This document shows positions 1-5,447 of a DNA stretch of 5,447 nt, piece after piece. Below the pieces are notes generated by a model. That model was not told the DNA's origin. It made no database searches and saw only the letters and a list, made by a program, of their open reading frames with translations. The translations under genes and the position numbers were made by a program. Position 1 is the stretch's first letter, and each line of letters opens with the position of its first letter. Source of the DNA: Desulfovibrionaceae bacterium UBA3823 (lineage in GTDB: Bacteria; Desulfobacterota; Desulfovibrionia; Desulfovibrionales; Desulfovibrionaceae); the NCBI GenBank assembly GCA_002369295.1, contig DFDR01000022.1, positions 1 to 5,447 of the forward strand, in the 5' to 3' direction.

Positions 1-922
1 AGCCAAGCCACGGGTGCCTGACGGGGACGCCCTGGTAGACGGCGGGTCCGCCAAGTCTGAGCCTGAGCGCGCCGGCAAAGGGCGCTTCGCTCCAGGCGCT
101 GTTGGGGCTTTCGTGGGCGTGGCGGAAGGCCCAGCCTTCGTCAAGGGCTTGGCTGGCGCAGGTTTCGGGAAGAAGGAGGGCTGCGGCCGCAATGGCCGGC
201 AGGGCAAGCCTGGCCGGAACAAAGCCCAGCGCATCGTCGAGGCGGGCCGCCAAGCAGCCGAAGTGCCGGTAGCGTCCGTTCTTCTTGCCCCACATGGCGT
301 CGAGGGTGTTGGCGACCCTGTGGAGCACGGGCAGGGCGCAGGCGCCGGGAGCACCCCAGGCAAGCCATCCCGCCATGCTCCAGAACAGCGTTGCCAGGAC
401 GCCGTCGGCGAGGTTTTCGGCAACGCTCTCAATGCAGGCTCTGGCTATGCCGGCCCCGTTCAAGCTGGCGGTTTCGCGGCCGACGATGGCGGAAAGCGCC
501 AGCCTCGCTCCTGCCAGATCGCCTCCCCTGAGGGGCTCCTGCACGCGCAGAGCATGCCTCGCCAGAGATTCGGGGGCCATGCACAGCCAGGCGCAGAGGC
601 TTGCCGCAAGCATCCCTGCGCCAGGCCCAAGCCCCTCGGCAAAGCTACCCCCAAGCCAGGCGCCCAGCGTCCATGGGCCCGCGGCGGCGAGGCATGCCAG
701 CATGCCTGCCGTCCGCTCCCTGCGGGCGCAGGCTCCCGTGGCCGGCGCGTCCCCCGGCAGCCTTGCGGGACAGGCAAAGCGGCTCCGGAAGAAGCGCTCG
801 GCAAGCTCTGCCAGGCGTCCCATCCAGACCACGGGATGGACGCGCGCCGGCGGTTCGGAGAAAAGGCAGTCGAGCAGAAGCGCTGCCGGCAGGACGAGGA
901 AGCCAGCCAGTGCCGCCGTCAC
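1..922 (-). CDS. cbiB: Adenosylcobinamide-phosphate synthase CbiB, C-terminus cut by the window edge
   Basis: Integral membrane enzyme that joins aminopropanol phosphate to the f propionate of adenosylcobyric acid. My minus-strand translation from the GTG at 922-920 is open for 307 codons to the left edge. Family motifs: an N-terminal hydrophobic helix then DCLFSEPPARVHPVVWMG (18-35); IVGRE (146-150); ESVAENLADGV (165-175); NTLDAMWGKKNGRYRHFG (205-222); LDD (228-230); SPNSAWSEAPFAGAL (272-286); and LGG (290-292). Hydrophobic stretches near 3-20, 72-94, 98-118, 172-200 and 231-252 look like membrane segments. CbiB proteins are usually about 310-330 residues, so only a short tail is missing. 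The GTG start is supported by a GGGGAGG ribosome-binding site 5 nt upstream and a 4-nt GTGA overlap with the cobD-cbiP stop. The first in-frame ATG (codon 34) would remove the conserved HPV region. The usual GDP before HPV reads SEP here. The gene is Pseudomonas cobD in the other nomenclature. Confidence 0.95.
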   Translation of the reverse strand, partial: MTAALAGFLVLPAALLLDCLFSEPPARVHPVVWMGRLAELAERFFRSRFACPARLPGDAPATGACARRERTAGMLACLAAAGPWTLGAWLGGSFAEGLGPGAGMLAASLCAWLCMAPESLARHALRVQEPLRGGDLAGARLALSAIVGRETASLNGAGIARACIESVAENLADGVLATLFWSMAGWLAWGAPGACALPVLHRVANTLDAMWGKKNGRYRHFGCLAARLDDALGFVPARLALPAIAAAALLLPETCASQALDEGWAFRHAHESPNSAWSEAPFAGALRLRLGGPAVYQGVPVRHPWLG

Positions 923-2412
923 CGCGGCCTCCCCAGGCCCAGCATGGCGTAGATGGCCTCCATGTCCACGCTGGCCCTGACGGCGGAGGCGAGGCGGGCA
1001 AGGTCGCGCTCGACGTCGCAGCTCACGAGGATGCGCCCCTGGGGCTTTTTGCCGAGGCTTGTGCGGACATGGTCAAGGAAGGCCCTGCGGAAGGCGTCGC
1101 TGTCGAAGATGCCGTGCAGGTAGGTGCCCCAGGCATGGCCAAGGGCAATGCCGGCAAGGTTGCCTTCGGCATCCCTGCCGAAGACGCCGGCCTGCTCCGC
1201 GCCCTCGCCGGCAAGGCGGGTGACGCCGTGGTGGATCTCGTAGCCGCCGGCAGGAACGCCAAGCGGCGTTGCCACGTTCTCGCGAAGCCGAAGGGTCTTG
1301 TCCCTGGCCATGGAGGTTTCAATGGGAAGCACGCCAAGGCCCTCGACTGCCAGGGGAGTTCCCGCCTCCACGGCCCCGGGATCGAGGATGCCGCGTCCCA
1401 GCATCTGCATGCCGCCGCAGACGCCGAATATCCAGCCGCCGCTGGCCGCGTGCGCCAGGGCGAGCTCTGCCAGGCCGGCCTGTCGCAGCTCCGCCATGTC
1501 GCCTGCCGTGTTTTTGGAGCCTGGCAGGATCACCAGATCCGGCGCTCCCCATTCGGAAGGCCTCCGGGCTGTCCTGAGCCTGACGTCCGGCTCCATGGCC
1601 AGCGCTGCGAAGTCCGTGCAGTTGGAGGCGTGGGCTGGCAGGACGAGGAGCACGTCGAGGGGATCGGGCAGGCTTGCCCCGGCCTCGAGGCAGCCGTCCC
1701 AGGCAAGGCTGTCTTCCGCCGGCAGGCCGAGATCCTTGAGGTAGGGCACGATGCCGACGACGGGCGTGCCCGTGGCCTGGAAGAGCCAGTCGTGGGCCGG
1801 CGCAAGCAGGCCTTCGTCGCCGCGGAAGCGGTTGACCACGAAGCCCTTGAGCAGCCTGCGTTCGGTCTGGCTGAAGGTGGCCCATGTGCCGAGGAAGGCG
1901 GCGTAGACGCCGCCCCTGTCGATGTCGCCGGCCAGAAGCACGGAAGCCTGGGCCTGCCTGGCCATGGCCATGTTGACGATGTCGCCCTGCTTGAGGTTGA
2001 TTTCGCCGGGCGAGCCTGCGCCCTCGAGCACCATGAGCTCGTGCTCGCGGGCCAGTTCCCGGTAGGCCTGGCAGACAGGCTTCCAGAGCGCGGCCTTGGC
2101 CTTGAGGAAGTCTCTGGCGCCGATGCACTCCCGGGGCTGGCCGAGGAGAATGACCTGGGATCCCTTGTCCGAGTGGGGCTTCAGGAGCACGGGATTCATG
2201 CGCACGTCGGCGTCGAGGCAGGCGGCCTGGGCCTGGAGCAGCTGGGCCCGGCCAAGTTCGCCGCCGTCGGGCGCCACCCCTGAGTTGAGGGACATGTTCT
2301 GGGCCTTGAAGGGGCAGACGTCGAAGCCGTCCTCGCGAAATATGCGGCAGAAGGCCGCGGCCAGCACGGACTTGCCGGCATTGGAGCAGGTGCCCTGGAT
2401 CATGAGGGCAGG
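919..2412 (-). other. CbiP/CobQ (cobyric acid synthase) domain of the fusion protein
   Basis: About 497 residues, the normal length of a stand-alone CbiP, so both the N-terminal dethiobiotin-synthetase-like ATPase half and the C-terminal glutamine amidotransferase half are intact. The join to CobD falls at the native CbiP N-terminus: ALMIQGTCSNAGKS resembles the usual start of the free enzyme. This looks like a simple stop-codon-loss fusion of two complete neighbouring genes, with no domain insertion. The last codons carry the ribosome-binding site of the next gene. Confidence 0.93.
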
Positions 2413-3606
2413 CGTGGGCCTGCTCAGCCTGACCGCAGGCGTCCGGCCAGGCTCGGCCAGCAGCGCCGAGAGCGCCTCCGCCAGCCTGGCATGGTCTTCC
2501 GGCTCCCGCACGGCGATGCGGAACCACCGCCCGCCTTCAAGGCCGGGGTAGTTGGCGCAGTCGCGCAGGCTTATGCCGAACCCGGCAAGCAGCCGGTCGT
2601 TGAGATCGGGAAAGGGCCTGTCGAGGCGCACGAGCAGGTAGTTGGCAACGGTGCGGGCAAAGGCGAGGGGAAGCGGTGCAAGGCGTTCCTTCAAGTCGGC
2701 AAGGCTTTCCCGGCAGTGCCGCCGGACAGCCTCCGCTTCGTCCCTGCCTTCGGCTGCTTCGTCCAGCACGGCGCAGGCGGCCCGGATGGCGAAGCCGTTG
2801 AGGTTCCAGGCGCAGAGGAGCTTGCGGACTTCGCTGGCCAGCGGCCCTGCGGTCGCCAGCAGGCCGATGCGCGCGCCGGCCAGGGCTTCGAACTTGGTGA
2901 GCGAGCGCAGCACCGCGGCATTGCCGAGCGCAGGGCGCCTGCCGGCAAGCCAGCCCAGGGCGGACACCTCGCCGTCGGGGCCGAGATAGCGGATGAAGGC
3001 CTCGTCCAGCACCCAGGTCATGTCGGGACGGGCGAGGGCGAGGGCTTTGAAGCGCTCCCGGTCAAGGAAGGTGCCGGCGGGATTGCCGGGATTGGCCAGA
3101 AAGACGGCCGCGCCTTCGGGACCTGCCAGCAGCGCCTCTTCCGGCAGTGTCCAGTCGATCTCGCCGTCGCCGGCGACGGCATGGCTGGCAAAGACCCGGC
3201 GCACGGGAAGGTCTGCCAGCCGGCAGCCCTCTTCGTATTCGCTGAAGGCAGGCTCGGGAATGAGGGCAAGAGGGCATCCCCGGCGCTTGAGCGCCCGGCA
3301 GAGGGCGTGGATGAGCTCCGCGGAGCCGTTGCCGAAGCAGAGCCGCTCCCTGGGGATGCCGAAGCAGGCTTCGGCCTTGGCCAGCGCTTCCTCGGCGTGG
3401 GGCGAGGGATAGAGGGCCGCGTCCGCAAGGCCCCGGATCAGGGCCGCCTGCACGCGCAGGTCCGGTCCGTCGGGACGCACGTTGGCGGAAAAGTCGAGCA
3501 GCTCTTCTAGAGGCAGTCCGGACTGCCCGGCCCGGACCGCCATGTCCAGGCGGTTGCCGCCATGCATCGTGCGGGGCATGCCCTGCGCTTCGTCCCTTGC
3601 CGTCAT
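919..3606 (-). CDS. cobD-cbiP: Bifunctional threonine-phosphate decarboxylase / cobyric acid synthase (CobD-CbiP fusion)
   Basis: An 895-residue fusion. Residues 1-385 are a fold-type I PLP enzyme of the HisC/CobD group: HGGN (15-18), FGNGSAELI (91-99), NPGNPAG (172-178), DEAFIRY (201-207), the PLP lysine in SLTKFEALAG (Lys238), and RIAVR (363-367). It should decarboxylate L-threonine-O-3-phosphate to (R)-1-amino-2-propanol O-2-phosphate. After a short proline/arginine-rich linker, residues 399-895 are a full-length CbiP: P-loop QGTCSNAGKS (404-413), FKAQNMSLNS (433-442), LEGAGSPGEINLK (528-540), GDIDRGG (560-566), LPGSKNT (694-700), the amidotransferase nucleophile in GVCGGMQMLG (Cys730) and the catalytic His in YLHGIFDSD (His831). 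This domain amidates side chains b, d, e and g. The chosen ATG overlaps the upstream stop as ATGA and follows a GGGGGCGGA stretch. An in-frame ATG 26 codons upstream (3684) would only add low-complexity residues inside the preceding gene. No catalytic residue I could check is missing. CbiP is equivalent to CobQ; the decarboxylase is Pseudomonas CobC in the other nomenclature. Confidence 0.96.
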   Translation of the reverse strand: MTARDEAQGMPRTMHGGNRLDMAVRAGQSGLPLEELLDFSANVRPDGPDLRVQAALIRGLADAALYPSPHAEEALAKAEACFGIPRERLCFGNGSAELIHALCRALKRRGCPLALIPEPAFSEYEEGCRLADLPVRRVFASHAVAGDGEIDWTLPEEALLAGPEGAAVFLANPGNPAGTFLDRERFKALALARPDMTWVLDEAFIRYLGPDGEVSALGWLAGRRPALGNAAVLRSLTKFEALAGARIGLLATAGPLASEVRKLLCAWNLNGFAIRAACAVLDEAAEGRDEAEAVRRHCRESLADLKERLAPLPLAFARTVANYLLVRLDRPFPDLNDRLLAGFGISLRDCANYPGLEGGRWFRIAVREPEDHARLAEALSALLAEPGRTPAVRLSRPTPALMIQGTCSNAGKSVLAAAFCRIFREDGFDVCPFKAQNMSLNSGVAPDGGELGRAQLLQAQAACLDADVRMNPVLLKPHSDKGSQVILLGQPRECIGARDFLKAKAALWKPVCQAYRELAREHELMVLEGAGSPGEINLKQGDIVNMAMARQAQASVLLAGDIDRGGVYAAFLGTWATFSQTERRLLKGFVVNRFRGDEGLLAPAHDWLFQATGTPVVGIVPYLKDLGLPAEDSLAWDGCLEAGASLPDPLDVLLVLPAHASNCTDFAALAMEPDVRLRTARRPSEWGAPDLVILPGSKNTAGDMAELRQAGLAELALAHAASGGWIFGVCGGMQMLGRGILDPGAVEAGTPLAVEGLGVLPIETSMARDKTLRLRENVATPLGVPAGGYEIHHGVTRLAGEGAEQAGVFGRDAEGNLAGIALGHAWGTYLHGIFDSDAFRRAFLDHVRTSLGKKPQGRILVSCDVERDLARLASAVRASVDMEAIYAMLGLGRPR
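928..934 (-). promoter_or_regulatory. Ribosome-binding site for cbiB
   Basis: GGGGAGG on the minus strand, 5 nt before the GTG start, inside the last codons of cobD-cbiP. It decides in favour of the GTG start over the ATG at codon 34. Together with the GTGA overlap it suggests that CbiB is translated by re-initiation after CobD-CbiP. Confidence 0.75.
2452..3606 (-). other. CobD (L-threonine-O-3-phosphate decarboxylase) domain of the fusion protein
   Basis: About 385 residues, slightly longer than free-standing CobD (around 360). It starts at the gene's own start codon, so the PLP domain is complete. HGGN near the N-terminus and the xGNGSxELI loop favour CobD over histidinol-phosphate aminotransferase, and the cobalamin-only surroundings support this. 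The segment after the PLP lysine reads FEALAGARIGLL, where I would expect something like FYAIPGLRLGY, so the usual aromatic and proline residues there are changed. That may be ordinary divergence. Confidence 0.88.
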
Positions 3607-5447
3607 GATTCCGCCCCCTGTGCGCCGTGGGCCGCCGGCACGTCCCGCACCTGCAGCCAGCCGCGGCGCAGGAGCTCCTGGCAAAGCCCTGACGCCAGAT
3701 ATTCGGGGGTGTCCTGCCCGGTGTCAAGGACGACTTCGTCCGGGAAGGGCTCCCAGGCAAGCCTCGCCTGGGCCAGGCTGTGCTCGGGATCGGGCGCCCT
3801 GTCCTGTCGCGCGAGCTCCCTTGCCCGAAGCTCGTCTCCGGCGCAGGCAAGGCGCACGGGCAGCAGGCGGGCGCCGGCGCGCTCGAGCATGGCGAGAAAG
3901 GCCTTGCGCCAGGGCTTGCGCTCGAAGAGCACATGGTCGCAGACAAGGGAAAGCCCCCCGTTCAGCATGGCTTCGAGGCTGGCGGCATAGGCCTCGGCAA
4001 GGGGAATGCCGGCGTCTTCGGCTGCGGCCAGGCTGGCAAAGGCGCGGCCTTCGAGGCTGAAGGCGGCAAGCATGGCGTCCAGCGAGGCGCGCAGAACAGG
4101 CGTCCCCCGCCGGGCAAGCTCCTGTTCCAGCGCGCGGGCCAGCGTGGTCTTGCCGGCGCTGGAGGGGCCCGCCAGCAGGACGGCAAAGGGTGCCTGGCGC
4201 CGGCTTTCGACGGTGCCGGCATCGCCTTCCCACAGGCCTTGGCCGGCTGCGCCGCCGTTTCCCCAGTAGAGGTGCACGTAGCTTGCCATGACGTTGCCGG
4301 CAGGGCCGGCGGCAACGCCGTGGGCCTTGCCGGCGTCGTCGACAAGCAGAGGGCTGGGGCTTCCCGCAAGCTCCATGGCCGACCAGTGGAACTCGTGGCC
4401 GCGGAAGCGCGTGCCGGGCAGGCCGAAGGGCGCCCTGTCCAGAAAGCGCACCTCGCGGTAGCCGAGGCAGGCAAGGCGGCTTCCCATGCGCGAGACGCCG
4501 TCGACGGCGCCGCACATCGGAAAGCTGCCCTGGTCCGTTGCGAGGCCTGCGGCCAGATACATGAAGCCCCCGCATTCCGCATAGACGTCAAGGCCCGCCT
4601 CCGCCTTGCGCCTGAGGTCGTCGCGCATGGCCCTGTTGGCGGACAGGCGGCTGGCAAAGACCTCGGGATAGCCCCCGCCGAGGTAGACGGCATCGGCGTC
4701 GGGAACCCTGGCGTCGCCAAGCGGGGAGAAGGGGACGAGGGTCCAGCCGAGGCGCTCCAGCATGCGCAGGTTTTCGCCGTAGTAGAAGCAGAAGGCCTCG
4801 TCGCGGGCCAGGGCGAGGCGGCGGTGCCGGCCAGGAGGGCTTGCCAGGGCGGGGTCGCCGGGCCTGGCCGGCCGCGGGAGCTTCCCTGCCTCGAGCACGC
4901 GCAGGGCCGCCTCTGCCGAAAGGCTGTCCGCCAGGGCGTCGATGCAGGCCTCGGCTTCTGCCGTCTCGGCAGCCGGAGCAAGGCCAAGCTGGCGCGAGGG
5001 AAGCGAAGCGTGCGCAAGGCGGGGAATGGCGGCCAGCAGGGGCGGAAGATGCGGGGCTGCCAGGGCCTCTGCCAGCATGGCCTCGTGGCGGGCAGAGCCC
5101 GCGCCAAGGGCAAGGATGCCGGCAAGGCGCACGCCCTGGTCCCGGCAGGCCCTGGCGAAGCCGGCGGCCAGCGGCGCGATGGAGCCCGCCATGCCCCTGG
5201 CATTGACGCAGAGCAGCACGGGAATGCCGAGGGCTTGCGCCAGATCAAGGGACGATCCGCCCAAAGCCCTGCCGCCCTTGCCGTCGCACAGGCCCATGGC
5301 GCCTTCGACGAGGCAGAGATCGGCGTCCTGGGCGAGCCTCGCAAAGAGTCTGCGGCAGCCTGCCCTGCCCATGAGCCAGGTGTCGAGGTTGGGGCAGGAT
5401 CTGCCGGAAGCGAGGGCAAGGTAGCCGGGGTCGATGTAGTCCGGTCC
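3603..5447 (-). CDS. cbiA: Cobyrinic acid a,c-diamide synthase (CbiA/CobB) fused to a CPT-like P-loop kinase; N-terminus outside the window
   Basis: ATP- and glutamine-dependent cytoplasmic enzyme that amidates the a and c carboxylates of the corrin ring. The frame is open from the right edge, so the true start and the N-terminal P-loop are missing; 614 residues are in the window (numbered here from the edge). The first residues, GPDYIDPGY, are the typical CbiA segment after the P-loop. EGAMGLCDG (48-56) matches the family EGxMGLxDG motif. The class I glutamine amidotransferase half shows the nucleophile in AECGGFMYL (Cys292), GHEFHWS (350-356) and the catalytic His in ASYVHLYW (His392). CbiA homology ends near residue 397. 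After about 25 residues a second domain begins (Walker A GPSSAGKTT, 427-435) and runs to the stop. The frame is continuous and I see no start codon in the linker, so this is one polypeptide. The stop overlaps the next gene by 4 nt. CbiA cannot be told from CobB (hydrogenobyrinic acid substrate) by sequence alone here. The CbiA call is very secure; the kinase substrate is unknown. Confidence 0.95.
   Translation of the reverse strand, partial: GPDYIDPGYLALASGRSCPNLDTWLMGRAGCRRLFARLAQDADLCLVEGAMGLCDGKGGRALGGSSLDLAQALGIPVLLCVNARGMAGSIAPLAAGFARACRDQGVRLAGILALGAGSARHEAMLAEALAAPHLPPLLAAIPRLAHASLPSRQLGLAPAAETAEAEACIDALADSLSAEAALRVLEAGKLPRPARPGDPALASPPGRHRRLALARDEAFCFYYGENLRMLERLGWTLVPFSPLGDARVPDADAVYLGGGYPEVFASRLSANRAMRDDLRRKAEAGLDVYAECGGFMYLAAGLATDQGSFPMCGAVDGVSRMGSRLACLGYREVRFLDRAPFGLPGTRFRGHEFHWSAMELAGSPSPLLVDDAGKAHGVAAGPAGNVMASYVHLYWGNGGAAGQGLWEGDAGTVESRRQAPFAVLLAGPSSAGKTTLARALEQELARRGTPVLRASLDAMLAAFSLEGRAFASLAAAEDAGIPLAEAYAASLEAMLNGGLSLVCDHVLFERKPWRKAFLAMLERAGARLLPVRLACAGDELRARELARQDRAPDPEHSLAQARLAWEPFPDEVVLDTGQDTPEYLASGLCQELLRRGWLQVRDVPAAHGAQGAES
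3611..3618 (-). promoter_or_regulatory. Probable ribosome-binding site for cobD-cbiP
   Basis: GGGGGCGG on the minus strand, ending 4 nt before the ATG at 3606-3604. It is a weaker match to the Shine-Dalgarno consensus than the cbiB site. With the ATGA overlap it supports this start over the upstream in-frame ATG at 3684. Confidence 0.5.
3648..4190 (-). other. C-terminal CPT-like kinase domain of the CbiA fusion protein
   Basis: About 180 residues (in-window residues 420-600), close to the length of free-standing chloramphenicol phosphotransferase-like kinases. In order: a beta strand and Walker A (VLLAGPSSAGKTT, 423-435); SLDAML with Asp457 at the place of the catalytic Asp in Streptomyces CPT (VDSLIEAMP); a helical insert; LVCDHVLFERKPWRKAF (501-517), matching the CPT IIDDVF segment; VRLACAG (531-537), matching its VGVRCDG strand; the lid-like ELARQDR (544-550), matching ETARGDR; and a VVLDTGQDTPEYLA strand and turn (572-585), matching VEVDTTHKESIECA. 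These matches come from memory of the CPT sequence. The family phosphorylates hydroxyl groups of small molecules. The setting, between CbiA and a threonine-phosphate decarboxylase, suggests a cobalamin role such as phosphorylating L-threonine, not drug resistance. It lacks the CobU GGxRSGKS signature. The fold call is strong; the substrate is speculation. Confidence 0.82.

Noticed and set aside
601..2283. A 560-codon open frame on the plus strand, with other long plus-strand frames at 14-952 and 2491-3510
   Set aside because: They lie exactly opposite well-conserved cobalamin genes, their translations show no recognisable domain, and they are rich in Gly, Ala and Arg. Long antisense frames are expected opposite high-GC genes.
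1319..2527. A 402-codon minus-strand frame overlapping cobD-cbiP, and smaller minus-strand frames elsewhere
   Set aside because: They are out of frame with the conserved CobD-CbiP and CbiA reading frames, have Arg/Pro/Gly-rich translations, and show no motif.
3604..3684. An upstream in-frame ATG that would lengthen CobD-CbiP by 26 residues
   Set aside because: It lies within the kinase domain's coding end, adds only Gly/Ala/Arg/Pro-rich residues without homology, and the ATG at 3606 has a ribosome-binding site and the ATGA overlap.
3648..4190. A chloramphenicol-resistance kinase, or a CobU-type adenosylcobinamide kinase
   Set aside because: The family resemblance is to CPT, but fusion to CbiA inside a B12 operon makes drug resistance unlikely. 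The CobU GGxRSGKS P-loop signature is absent.
4170..4260. The kinase as a separate gene starting within the CbiA-kinase linker
   Set aside because: I find no ATG, GTG or TTG in the right frame between the last CbiA motif and the kinase P-loop, and no stop codon separates them.
1..5447. Frequent TGCCGGC/GCCGGC words scattered through the window, as a possible repeat or binding site
   Set aside because: They fall irregularly within coding sequence and match common Ala-Gly codon pairs in GC-rich DNA. No spacing, array or intergenic placement suggests a functional repeat.
1..5447. A cobalamin riboswitch, promoter, terminator, tRNA or CRISPR array
   Set aside because: There is no non-coding gap in the window; genes overlap at both junctions. 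Any riboswitch or promoter for this operon would lie upstream, beyond position 5447.

Overview
The window is a fully coding, high-GC fragment (about two thirds G+C by eye) of a cobalamin (vitamin B12) biosynthesis operon. All genes lie on the minus strand, so the biological order runs from the right edge to the left edge. Nothing in it identifies a species. The dense GC-rich codon use and de novo corrin genes fit a high-GC B12-producing bacterium. The gene fusions, and amidase domains that look like ordinary CbiA and CbiP, would suit an anaerobe such as a Desulfovibrio relative, but that is only a guess.

Layout along the minus strand: (1) 5447 to 3603 is a 5'-truncated gene for cobyrinic acid a,c-diamide synthase (CbiA/CobB) fused in frame to a C-terminal P-loop kinase domain resembling chloramphenicol phosphotransferase (CPT). 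(2) 3606 to 919 is an 895-residue fusion of L-threonine-O-3-phosphate decarboxylase (Salmonella CobD type, a PLP enzyme) with cobyric acid synthase (CbiP/CobQ). (3) 922 to 1 is adenosylcobinamide-phosphate synthase (CbiB; called CobD in Pseudomonas nomenclature), which starts with GTG and is cut by the left edge just short of its C-terminus. The genes overlap by 4 nt at both junctions (ATGA, then GTGA), so there is no intergenic DNA and translational coupling is likely.

Together the genes cover the middle of the pathway. CbiA amidates the a and c side chains of the corrin ring and CbiP amidates b, d, e and g, giving adenosylcobyric acid. The CobD domain makes (R)-1-amino-2-propanol O-2-phosphate from L-threonine phosphate. 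The membrane protein CbiB then joins the two products. The CobD-CbiP polypeptide therefore makes both co-substrates of the next gene's enzyme.

The most interesting item is the CPT-like kinase on CbiA. The CobD step needs L-threonine phosphate, and no recognised threonine kinase (PduX/BluE type) is visible here. The fused kinase is a reasonable candidate for that step, but this is inference.
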